From: an uncultured Kushneria sp.
GTDB taxonomy: Bacteria; Pseudomonadota; Gammaproteobacteria; Pseudomonadales; Halomonadaceae
Assembly: GCF_947497025.1 (NCBI RefSeq)
Contig: NZ_CANMFC010000003.1
Coordinates: forward strand, 434,001-498,000
Direction of reading: 5' to 3'
Length of the DNA: 64,000 bases
A model generated the notes under the pieces. The model was not told the origin of the DNA and did no database searches. It was given only the letters and a program-made list of their open reading frames with translations. How positions within the stretch are numbered: position 1 is the first letter of the stretch; every line of letters starts with the position of its first letter. Shown in pieces: positions 18,254 through 25,238 of this stretch. A program made the translations under genes and the position numbers.

Positions 18254-19365
18254 CCGTTGCATCTGACGCTTTTCCCATGCACGGCGGTCGACTGTCCGAG
18301 ATCAGTCGTCGTTATGGTATCGATCGATGTGACTGGCTGGATCTGTCTACCGGGATCAATCCCTGGTCCTATCCGATCACGCCCATCGATGCGAAGGCCT
18401 GTCAGGCACTGCCGGATCAGAATCAGGCCCTTCATGATGCGACGGTTCGGTACTATCTCGGTCAATCGGTCGAAACCATGACAAGCCGCTCGTGGCAGTC
18501 GCTCACACTGCTGAATATTCCCGGCTCACAGTGGGCGATCGAACAGCTGCCGCACTGCCTTGCCTCGGGAAGCGTGGCGCTCCCCGATATTGGCTATCGG
18601 GAACATCATTGGCGCTGGCAGAAGGCCGGTCATCAGACACTCTTTTACGATGCAGATGCGCCTGGCACGTTGATGGATAGCAGGTTTGACACGGCTAATC
18701 TGCGAGCCATGGTGGTCATCAATCCCAACAACCCGGGGGGGCAGCATGTGGCGCGCGATGTGCTGCGCGAGCTGGCCGCCAGGCTTCATCAAAAGGGTGC
18801 GGTACTGATCGTTGATGAGGCCTTTGCTGATGCGACGCCTGAGCAAAGCCTGCTGCCCGATATCGCTGACAACGTCATCGTACTGCGCTCGCTGGGCAAG
18901 TTTTTTGGTTTGGCTGGTTTGCGTCTGGGCACCGTCGTGGGGAAAGCACAATCAGACGTTATGGAGCATCTATCGTCTTTACAGGGCCCCTGGCAGGTGA
19001 CATCACCTACCCAGCAAGCCGGTATGGAAGCCTTTTCAGATGATACATGGCAGCGCCAGATGAGAGAGCGGCTACAACGAGCCAGTCAACAACAGGGACA
19101 GTGGCTTGAAAGGCAGTTCAGGCCTCATGGCGATATCATCCGCTGGCGTCAAAGCGCGCTATTCAACGGATTTGAGATGTCGCTTGAACGCGCCAGCCAG
19201 TGGCATGAGGCGTTTTTACCTCAGGGCGTACTGACGCGCCTGTGGTTGATTGATGAACAACGGGCCATATTGCGCTTCGGATTGCACGATGAAAGTGCAG
19301 GCGCCATTCATCATCTGGAACAGGCAATGTCAGCTGCCCAAAAGCTCATGGAAAAGCGATCATGA
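18250..19365 (+). CDS. L-threonine-O-3-phosphate decarboxylase, PLP-dependent (CobC/CobD type)
   Basis: 371 aa class I/II aminotransferase-fold enzyme. It decarboxylates threonine phosphate to (R)-1-aminopropan-2-ol phosphate, the substrate of CbiB just upstream. Visible: LDLSTGINPW near the N-terminus, VINPNNPGG (about 156-164), IVDEAFAD (187-194) and the Schiff-base Lys217 in SLGKFFGLAGLRLG. The start ATG at 18250 forms an ATGA overlap with cbiB; GTG 18238 and ATG 18244 are in-frame alternatives. Gene names differ between pathways (cobC in Pseudomonas, cobD in Salmonella), so no symbol is given. Confidence 0.92.
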   Translation: MTVASDAFPMHGGRLSEISRRYGIDRCDWLDLSTGINPWSYPITPIDAKACQALPDQNQALHDATVRYYLGQSVETMTSRSWQSLTLLNIPGSQWAIEQLPHCLASGSVALPDIGYREHHWRWQKAGHQTLFYDADAPGTLMDSRFDTANLRAMVVINPNNPGGQHVARDVLRELAARLHQKGAVLIVDEAFADATPEQSLLPDIADNVIVLRSLGKFFGLAGLRLGTVVGKAQSDVMEHLSSLQGPWQVTSPTQQAGMEAFSDDTWQRQMRERLQRASQQQGQWLERQFRPHGDIIRWRQSALFNGFEMSLERASQWHEAFLPQGVLTRLWLIDEQRAILRFGLHDESAGAIHHLEQAMSAAQKLMEKRS

Positions 19366-20006
19366 ATCAACACGCATACAGCGGAGCACAAAGAGAGGCT
19401 ATTTATCGCGTCATTCGTGAGCGCCGTGATATGCGCCATTTTCTGCCTGATCCGGTAGATCAGGATGTGATACAGCGTATGCTCGAGGCTGCTCATGATG
19501 CGCCAAGCGTCGGGTATATGCAGCCGTGGCGATTTATATGTATTCGCGATCCTGCCCTGCGTGAGGCCATGGCACAGATTGTCGATGATGAGCGTCACGC
19601 TACGGCGCAGGCGCTTGATGAGCGCGGCAGGGCGTTTCTGGAGCTCAAGGTTGAAGGCATTCGTGAATGTCCGGAGCTCTGGGTCGTGGCACTTTGCGAA
19701 GCGCGCGAAAAATATGTTTTCGGGCGACGCACGCTTAATGAGATGGATCTGGCATCGGCCAGCTGTGCGATCCAGAATCTCTGGCTGGCCGGTCGGGCCG
19801 AAGGTATCGGGGTTGGCTGGGTATCACTTTTTGACCCTGAAGCGCTTAAATCACTGATTCAGGCTCCCGAGAGCGCATGGCCCATTGCCATTTTATGCAT
19901 CGGCCATGTCGAAGCCTTTTATAGCATGCCCATGCTGGAGCAAAAGGGCTGGGACAAGCGTCGTTCCCTGTCAGCGTTGATCGGTATTGATGGATGGCCC
20001 GAGTAG
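19362..20006 (+). CDS. bluB: 5,6-Dimethylbenzimidazole synthase (BluB)
   Basis: 214 aa flavin-destructase that converts reduced FMN and O2 into 5,6-dimethylbenzimidazole, the lower ligand consumed by CobT. Signatures are RRDMRHF (22-28), DAPSVGYMQPWRF, the nitroreductase-fold C-terminal segment IGVGWVSLFDP and KGWDKRRSL. It overlaps the preceding gene by 4 bp and is the last gene of the operon. Its oxygen requirement fits the aerobic type of the chelatase operon next door. Confidence 0.95.
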   Translation: MNQHAYSGAQREAIYRVIRERRDMRHFLPDPVDQDVIQRMLEAAHDAPSVGYMQPWRFICIRDPALREAMAQIVDDERHATAQALDERGRAFLELKVEGIRECPELWVVALCEAREKYVFGRRTLNEMDLASASCAIQNLWLAGRAEGIGVGWVSLFDPEALKSLIQAPESAWPIAILCIGHVEAFYSMPMLEQKGWDKRRSLSALIGIDGWPE

Positions 20007-20293
20007 CTCATTTCGCCGAGTTCTTATCGACTGCCGCCATATTGCTGTTTTAGCGAGGTCATGGTTGATTTCTCCGGTGATGTCTCTCGCAGAAAGCTGC
20101 CTCCTTGTTTCTTCCCGGCAAACCATTGGATGTCAGACGAAAAAAACCACGATTATTAACCGATCACTCAAGGAGCGTTATTTCTCTCTCATGCTCGAGA
20201 ATTAAGCATTCGATTCCTGTCGAATCATTTGTTAAATCATGAGATGGACTATATTGAGTGGTGCAGGACTTATCGACTTAAGGAGGATGCTGG

Positions 20294-20818
20294 ATGTCAT
20301 TTATTAAAAAAGGGGCCACCACGCTGGCCATCGCAGGCGCCATGTTTGCCGTGGCAGGCTGCTCAAGCTCCGAGCCGAAACAGCAGGATCCCAACATTGA
20401 CAGCGTGATCCAACAATCCGAGCAGGGCTATCGCAATACAACGGTTGGCTATAGCTTTACTTATCCTGAAAACTGGCAGAACAGCGTCGTTCAGCGCGAT
20501 ACGTTCGAGTGGAATGATCAACGCATCGATGCGCAGAACATGGCGGTGTTCTATTACAAGAATTTCGAGCTTAATAACACCCCTGAACCCCTGCTGGCTC
20601 TGGCGACCTATCCGCAACAGGAGTGGGAGCAGATGCAGCGCCAGGCAAAGAATCGTAGTGGCTCAACGCCGCCGCATGTCATCGCTACCAGGGACGATCA
20701 GGTGCTGGTCGCCTACATCAACACACAAAATCCCTACGATGCCGGCTCCAGACAGGGTCAGGAATACGCTCGTCATGTCCTGACACCCGAACAGGTTCAG
20801 AGCGCCATTAGCTGGTAA
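20294..20818 (+). CDS. Putative lipoprotein of unknown function
   Basis: 174 aa. The N-terminus has a Lys-Lys, a hydrophobic stretch and a lipobox VAGC, so the mature protein should be acylated at Cys23 and membrane-anchored. The mature part is soluble-looking with a segment SFTYPENWQ reminiscent of small PsbP/DUF-type lipoproteins, but I do not recognise a family with certainty. AAGGAGG lies 7 bases before the ATG, a strong ribosome site. The 287 bp upstream contain no gene I can support. Confidence 0.75.
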   Translation: MSFIKKGATTLAIAGAMFAVAGCSSSEPKQQDPNIDSVIQQSEQGYRNTTVGYSFTYPENWQNSVVQRDTFEWNDQRIDAQNMAVFYYKNFELNNTPEPLLALATYPQQEWEQMQRQAKNRSGSTPPHVIATRDDQVLVAYINTQNPYDAGSRQGQEYARHVLTPEQVQSAISW

Positions 20819-20867
20819 ACCGGTATACTGGTGGAGCCCTGCGGGGCTCTGCCATCGAGACCCTGCC

Positions 20868-21023
20868 ATGGATCCTGTCTCCCTGATTGTTCTTTCCTTT
20901 CTGCTGCCTCCTCTGGCGGTCTATCTGGCTGTCGGTATTGGTGGCCCTTTTTGGCTGAATCTACTTCTCACCCTCATGGGTTATGTACCCGGTATTATTC
21001 ATGCCCTCATCGTTGTCACATGA
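20868..21023 (+). CDS. Pmp3/YqaE-family small membrane protein
   Basis: 51 aa, two hydrophobic helices with the family features FLLPPLAVYL and a second segment ending LMGYVPGIIHALIVV. Pmp3/YqaE (UPF0057) proteins are small inner-membrane proteolipids linked to stress and membrane potential in other organisms. The coding potential is clear from this match even though the frame is short. It follows the lipoprotein gene by 49 bp, with a small hairpin (GAGCCC/GGGCTC at 20834-20849) between them. Confidence 0.85.
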   Translation: MDPVSLIVLSFLLPPLAVYLAVGIGGPFWLNLLLTLMGYVPGIIHALIVVT

Positions 21024-21090
21024 CATGTCAAAAAATGCGCGCATTTCGTTTATGATGCGGCCTTTGCCCAATACTCACCGGAGTCCATGA

Positions 21091-21753
21091 ATGCTCAAGC
21101 GATTCGAGCGCAATGACAGCGGTCATGATTATGTCGTTGGCGATCTGCACGGGCATTACGCATTACTCGAGCGTGAACTGACCCGAGTTGAATTCGATAC
21201 TGGCAAGGACCGGCTCTTTAGCGTGGGAGATTTGATCGACCGCGGCCCTGATTCTCTGAAATGCCTGGAGCTGGTGCATCAGCCCTGGTGCTTCGCAGTG
21301 ACCGGCAATCACGAAATGATGGCGCGCAATGCACTGTTTGATAATCATTGGGGGCAGTGGTTGAGCAATGGGGGAGAGTGGTCTCGAGACCATGACAAGG
21401 TCATGCTGAGAAATCGCCTTGCAGAAGCCATGATGAAAATGCCGCTGGCTTTCGAGATAGAGACTCTAAACGGCGTTGCAGGGATCGTTCACGCCGAGCC
21501 ACCAAGGGACTGGGCGGACATTCGCAAAACATCCCGTGAAACACTCCTCTGGTCGCGGCAGCGAATCGAAGCCAGCCTTGACGACGTTGTCTCCGGCATT
21601 GACGCCGTGGTAGTAGGGCATACGCCGGTGCCCGAGCCCAAAACACTTGGAAACGTACGCTACATTGATGTTGGGTCGTTTTTCAGCGGTCGAGTGTGCC
21701 TGGAGAAACTTGAAGACATCGCTGCCATGATGAAAAAGGACAGGAATCCCTGA
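21091..21753 (+). CDS. PPP-family metallophosphatase (PrpA/ApaH-like)
   Basis: 220 aa. Contains the three metal-binding motifs of bacterial Ser/Thr protein phosphatases and diadenosine tetraphosphatases: GDLHGH (17-22), GDLIDRG (46-52) and GNHE (72-75), plus the downstream VVGHTPV. Length and motif spacing resemble E. coli PrpA/PrpB protein phosphatases rather than ApaH (about 280 aa). A physiological substrate cannot be read from the sequence. It is monocistronic, followed by a tRNA gene. Confidence 0.88.
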   Translation: MLKRFERNDSGHDYVVGDLHGHYALLERELTRVEFDTGKDRLFSVGDLIDRGPDSLKCLELVHQPWCFAVTGNHEMMARNALFDNHWGQWLSNGGEWSRDHDKVMLRNRLAEAMMKMPLAFEIETLNGVAGIVHAEPPRDWADIRKTSRETLLWSRQRIEASLDDVVSGIDAVVVGHTPVPEPKTLGNVRYIDVGSFFSGRVCLEKLEDIAAMMKKDRNP

Positions 21754-21833
21754 ACGTTCGTTAACTATCTCTTTCCTTTTGCATAACAGTGATGTAGGAT
21801 ACGCCCCGTTCTCGCGAATATCGGGAACAGCGT

Positions 21834-21910
21834 CGGGGCGTAGCGCAGCTTGGTAGCGCGCCACAATGGGGTTGTGGAGGTCGCAGGTTCGAATCCTGTC
21901 GCCCCGACCA
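21834..21910 (+). tRNA. tRNA-Pro (anticodon GGG)
   Basis: 77 nt including an encoded CCA. Acceptor stem CGGGGCG/CGCCCCG, D-arm with GCGC/GCGC around AGCTTGGTA, anticodon arm CCACA-ATGGGGT-TGTGG giving anticodon GGG, and T-arm GCAGG-TTCGAAT-CCTGT. The sequence closely resembles gammaproteobacterial proline tRNA. It reads CCC. Confidence 0.97.
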
Positions 21911-21925
21911 AAATGTTTGATGAAC

Positions 21926-21961
21926 AAGCCGCTTCAGGTTAACAGCCGAGGCGGCTTTTTC
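21926..21961 (+). terminator. Intrinsic terminator after tRNA-Pro
   Basis: AAGCCGC (21926-21932) can pair with GCGGCTT (21951-21957), or the inner AGCCG with CGGCT, followed by a T-run. It lies 15 bp after the tRNA. Confidence 0.8.
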
Positions 21962-22074
21962 GTGTCCGGACGCTGGAGCCATGGTATTTCTCTCTTACAA
22001 TCGGGCTTTCTTTCATGTCGCTGGCATTTGCTACCCGATATGGTGAATGAGCCAGCACATCAGGAGTCAGGGCG

Positions 22075-22215
22075 ATGAAAAAGCTTCCCGGAATGCTTGT
22101 TGGCACAATAATTGGTCTGGTGGCGTGGTGGCCGACCCAGAGCGTGGCATCTGCCATTCTGCTCGGCGTCGCCTGCGGTGTGGCATGGGATCTCTGGCGC
22201 AAGCGATTTTCATAG
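22075..22215 (+). CDS. Small hypothetical membrane protein (46 aa)
   Basis: An ATG at 22075 with AGGAG 8 bases upstream opens a 46-codon frame. The product starts MKKLPG, has one or two hydrophobic segments (LVGTIIGLVAWW and AILLGVACGVAW) and ends in a basic tail RKRFS. The good ribosome site and membrane-protein-like composition support it, but I know no family. Confidence 0.55.
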   Translation: MKKLPGMLVGTIIGLVAWWPTQSVASAILLGVACGVAWDLWRKRFS

Positions 22216-22361
22216 ATCTTCCGTAATGGGACAGGAAAAGCCTACAAAAATACCAGGGACAAGGCTGTCGGGTCGCGGTTAAGCTGACGCGCGCGGCCGG
22301 TAAACTTGCCTGCCGCTTAAGAGTTTTTAATCTTCCGTCATTGCAGGCTCAGGAGAAAAGC

Positions 22362-22715
22362 GTGGCTCGTCAATTGAAAAGCGCTCCACGAGGACTGATC
22401 ATCATGACAGCCCTCGCGACATTGTCAGGTTGTTCCCTTTTTTCTTCAGACCAACCGGAAAGCGCTGCGGCAGTGCCGCCGCCACCTCCGCTGGTCGGAT
22501 ATAAAGGCATGAGCATGTGCCAGCCCTACAGTGACAAGCTCTGGGGAAATTTCCTGATGATTGGCAAGGTGGTTTCCGTTGATTCCCCGCAAAACATGCA
22601 TGTCAACATTCTGCGTGCCGAAGCCATGAAGCATCCTGCCATTCAGATGACCGGTTACCCGCGTCAGATCATCGATCAGCGTCACAAGTGGTATCCCTGC
22701 GAAGGGCAGGGGTAA
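22362..22715 (+). CDS. Putative small lipoprotein, unknown function
   Basis: 117 aa from a GTG at 22362 preceded by AGGAG (spacing about 7); an in-frame TTG at 22341 is less likely. The N-terminus has Arg and Lys, a hydrophobic stretch and the lipobox LSGC, followed by a Pro-rich segment (six prolines around PPPPP). Three further Cys occur in the mature part, two of them in MSMCQPY and WYPCEGQG. No family recognised. Confidence 0.7.
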   Translation: MARQLKSAPRGLIIMTALATLSGCSLFSSDQPESAAAVPPPPPLVGYKGMSMCQPYSDKLWGNFLMIGKVVSVDSPQNMHVNILRAEAMKHPAIQMTGYPRQIIDQRHKWYPCEGQG

Positions 22716-22797
22716 ACACAATGGTTTAAATTCTGATAATGACATCCATTGGCAGATTTACGTCAAATCCACACAAAAAGTGCGGTATAATATTGAC

Positions 22798-22897
22798 ATA
22801 TGATTACTGCTTGATGAGGAGCAGTGACAGTTGGCTTATCCTGACTAAACGGCTGACTGTCCGAACCTCACACCGCCTCCTTGAGGCGGTTTTTTTT
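22798..22897 (+). ncRNA. Candidate small RNA, about 100 nt, three hairpins
   Basis: A perfect -10 box TATAAT (22786-22791) is followed by about 100 nt without a convincing gene, ending in a textbook terminator. The predicted transcript folds into three stems: ACTGCT/AGCAGT with a loop holding TGATGAGG, an 11-pair stem GACAGTTGGCT/GGCTGACTGTC (with G-U pairs), and the terminator hairpin with eight T. No -35 box is convincing. A 123-codon frame spans the region but crosses both terminators and has no ribosome site. Existence and function are inferred. Confidence 0.55.
22873..22897 (+). terminator. Strong intrinsic terminator
   Basis: CCGCCTC (22873-22879) and GAGGCGG (22883-22889) form a 7-bp GC-rich stem followed by eight T. 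It could end either the lipoprotein transcript (stop at 22715) or the candidate small RNA. Confidence 0.9.
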
Positions 22898-23063
22898 GGT
22901 CATCGTTCAACAGATGCCACATCATCTCAAATAAAAATTATTCTCTTTTGCATTGATTTCCTTTTAAGGATGATTCAAAGTGTTTCTCAGACGCCACGGT
23001 GTCTGATTCATTTCGGTATGTCAGGTGCTGAAATAAATTTTCTCCTCATCATCAGGTCCTTTC
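22898..23063 (+). other. AU-rich structured spacer, possible second RNA
   Basis: No supportable gene. The stretch lies between two intrinsic terminators and contains hairpins such as AGATG/CATCT (about 22913-22928), TCAGACGC/GTGTCTGA with a CACG loop (about 22987-23006) and ATTTC/GAAAT. A terminator that follows another terminator without an intervening gene suggests an additional start of transcription here, but I cannot point to a good promoter. Confidence 0.3.
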
Positions 23064-23093
23064 GCCGCCTTTCCTCCGGGAAGGCGGCTTTTT
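23064..23093 (+). terminator. Second intrinsic terminator
   Basis: GCCGCCTT (23064-23071) and AAGGCGGC (23081-23088) form an 8-bp stem followed by TTTTT. It lies about 170 bp after the previous terminator. Confidence 0.85.
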
Positions 23094-23200
23094 ATGGTTC
23101 GATCCCATGACATGCAGGCATTGAAACGCTGAACTATCCTGCGGGTATGACGCACTGTACGCACCAGTCAGAGAACGTCCACGTAAAAGGAGACCGATTC

Positions 23201-24040
23201 ATGGCTTACGCCAATATTGTCGACAGCAACAACAATGTGATCGACCTCTACTATCAGGATTGTGGTCAGGGACCGACAGTAGTGCTGATTCACGGCTGGC
23301 CGTTAAGCCACCGCATGTGGGAGTACCAGATCAATGCCCTGACCGAGGCGGGCTATCGCTGCATCGCATATGACCGTCGCGGCTTTGGTGACTCGGAAAA
23401 GCCCTGGGATGGTTACGACTACGATACGCTGGCCGACGATCTGGAAGGGCTGCTGGAGCATCTAGATCTTACCGATACCACACTGGTCGGTTTTTCAATG
23501 GGTGGGGGTGAAGTCGCCCGCTATCTGGGCCGCCACGGCAGCAAGCGTATCCGCGGTGCCGTACTGATAGGGGCAGTGCCGCCTTACATGCTTAAAACCG
23601 ATGACAATCCTGAAGGCGTGGACCAGGCGATTTTCGATGACATGCTGGCCAACGTCAAGAAGGATCGCCCCGGCTTTCTGGGCGGCTTTGGCAAGCTCTT
23701 CGTCAACCATGAAGGGCAGGCGCCCACGCTTTCCGACGAGCTTTTGGCCTATAACCAGAGCATCGCCAATTTTGCCTCTCCCAGAGCTACACAGGAGTGC
23801 ATCAAGGCCTTCGGATTTACAGACTTTCGTCAGGATCTGGAAAAGATCGATGTAACAACGCTGGTCATCCATGGCGATGACGATCAGATCGTGCCGCTGG
23901 CCAACAGCGGTCAACGCTCGTCAGACATGATCAAAAACGCCCGGCTCGAAATTGTGAAGGATGGTCCGCATGGCCTGAATTTCACCCATGCTCAGGAACT
24001 TAACACTCTGCTGATTGATTTCTTGAAGCAGGGTCGGTGA
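23201..24040 (+). CDS. Alpha/beta hydrolase, non-heme haloperoxidase/aryl esterase type
   Basis: 279 aa. Catalytic triad visible: nucleophile Ser99 in GFSMGGGE, acid in HGDDDQIVP, and His in the C-terminal GPHGLNFTH; oxyanion-region sequence HGWPLSHRMW at 31-40. The pattern matches cofactor-free bacterial haloperoxidases and the related Pseudomonas aryl esterase. Perhydrolysis of organic acids is typical in vitro, but the native substrate is unknown. I chose the ATG at 23201 because AGGAG sits 9 bases upstream; the frame is open 18 codons further. Confidence 0.9.
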   Translation: MAYANIVDSNNNVIDLYYQDCGQGPTVVLIHGWPLSHRMWEYQINALTEAGYRCIAYDRRGFGDSEKPWDGYDYDTLADDLEGLLEHLDLTDTTLVGFSMGGGEVARYLGRHGSKRIRGAVLIGAVPPYMLKTDDNPEGVDQAIFDDMLANVKKDRPGFLGGFGKLFVNHEGQAPTLSDELLAYNQSIANFASPRATQECIKAFGFTDFRQDLEKIDVTTLVIHGDDDQIVPLANSGQRSSDMIKNARLEIVKDGPHGLNFTHAQELNTLLIDFLKQGR

Positions 24041-24061
24041 CCAAAAAACGCAGAGCCAATT

Positions 24062-24091
24062 AAAAAATTCGGCCAGCGGGTTGGCTGGCCG
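24062..24091. terminator. Hairpin after the hydrolase gene, T-run on minus strand
   Basis: CGGCCAGC (24070-24077) and GCTGGCCG (24084-24091) form a perfect 8-bp stem. On the minus strand it is followed by AATTTTTT, a classical terminator, although no minus-strand gene precedes it. On the plus strand the T-run is absent. The remaining 24092-24329 holds nothing I can identify. Confidence 0.5.
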
Positions 24092-24329
24092 TCAGACATG
24101 ACACGTGTCACTGTTACCGGAAGTCGTGTGAGGCCAATCAACCTCCTGTTGCCATCGGACTCCCTGTCCATGTGCTTCCCTGCACGATGTTTTTCTCTTT
24201 TCCGGCAGGGTCACCATGACCGATCAAGATGACAGGGATATGATAACGACGTGTCTTTTCTCAAAGGTCGGGTTGGCGAAAAACGCACTCACTTCCTGTT
24301 TCTAAAATGTCAGGCACCGGGCCATTATT

Positions 24330-25112
24330 ATGAGCGAACTGAGAACCACACTGGTACAGGCCGATCTTCGCTGGGAGGATATCGACACCAACTGCCAGCT
24401 GCTTGATGAGTGGTTGCAGGATGTTACTACCAGCGATCTAATCGTTTTGCCTGAAATGTTTGCAACAGGTTTTACCATGGCACCGGAGCGCATGGCCGAA
24501 TCCATGCAGGACAGTCGGGCCGTGGCGTGGATGCAGCAAAAGGCGCAAACCCACCATGCCGTGATTACCGGTAGTGTAGCCATTGCTGAAGATGGACACT
24601 ATTTCAATCGCCTCATCTGGGCACGGCCGGATGGCACCATGGCGACCTATGACAAGCGCCATCTCTTTAGAATGGGAGAGGAAAACGAACACTATGGCAT
24701 GGGGAATCAGCGTGCCATCGTGGAGCTCAACGGTTTCAGGATTTTGCTGACGGTGTGCTACGACCTTCGCTTTCCCGTTTGGTTACGCAATGTTGATTGT
24801 GAATACGATGTTCTGGTGTGTGTCGCCAACTGGCCATCGGCAAGGCGACTGCCATGGCGTACGCTGCTGCAGGCACGCGCCATCGAAAATTTAAGCTATG
24901 TGATCGGTGTCAATCGCGTTGGTGATGATGCCCGCGGGTTGAACTACAGCGGAGACTCAATGCTGATCGATTATCGGGGCGATGCGCTGATTGACGAGGC
25001 ACCTGATCGCGCCTTCGTGCGTACGGGGGTGATCGGCAAGCAAAGCCTTGACGACTTTCGTGAAAAGTTTCCTGCTCATCACGATGCTGATCGTTTCACA
25101 CTGCATATGTGA
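24330..25112 (+). CDS. Carbon-nitrogen hydrolase, omega-amidase (YafV type)
   Basis: 260 aa nitrilase-superfamily enzyme. The Glu-Lys-Cys triad is Glu42 (VLPEMF), Lys109 (DKRHLF) and Cys143 (VCYDLRFP). Overall sequence resembles E. coli YafV, an omega-amidase that hydrolyses 2-oxoglutaramate and 2-oxosuccinamate and is thought to work in metabolite repair and methionine salvage. There is no clear ribosome binding site before ATG 24330. It is followed by a probable terminator. Confidence 0.9.
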   Translation: MSELRTTLVQADLRWEDIDTNCQLLDEWLQDVTTSDLIVLPEMFATGFTMAPERMAESMQDSRAVAWMQQKAQTHHAVITGSVAIAEDGHYFNRLIWARPDGTMATYDKRHLFRMGEENEHYGMGNQRAIVELNGFRILLTVCYDLRFPVWLRNVDCEYDVLVCVANWPSARRLPWRTLLQARAIENLSYVIGVNRVGDDARGLNYSGDSMLIDYRGDALIDEAPDRAFVRTGVIGKQSLDDFREKFPAHHDADRFTLHM

Positions 25113-25135
25113 CGGCATTATCATCCTCATGAAAA

Positions 25136-25166
25136 GCCCTGGGCGCTTGCCGCATCCGGGGTTTTT
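25136..25166 (+). terminator. Probable intrinsic terminator after the amidase gene
   Basis: CCCTGG and CCGGGG (with one G-T pair) flank a 13-base loop and are followed by TTTTT. Confidence 0.6.
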
Positions 25167-25238
25167 GCATGAATGCACCAATCCGATGAATCAGGCTCAT
25201 ACAAACTCCATCCATTAAATGCACCAGCTCAGCCCTGA

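Noticed and set aside
22739-23110. 123-codon plus-strand frame across the small-RNA region
   Set aside because: It spans two intrinsic terminators and has unbiased, hydrophobic-random composition without a ribosome site.
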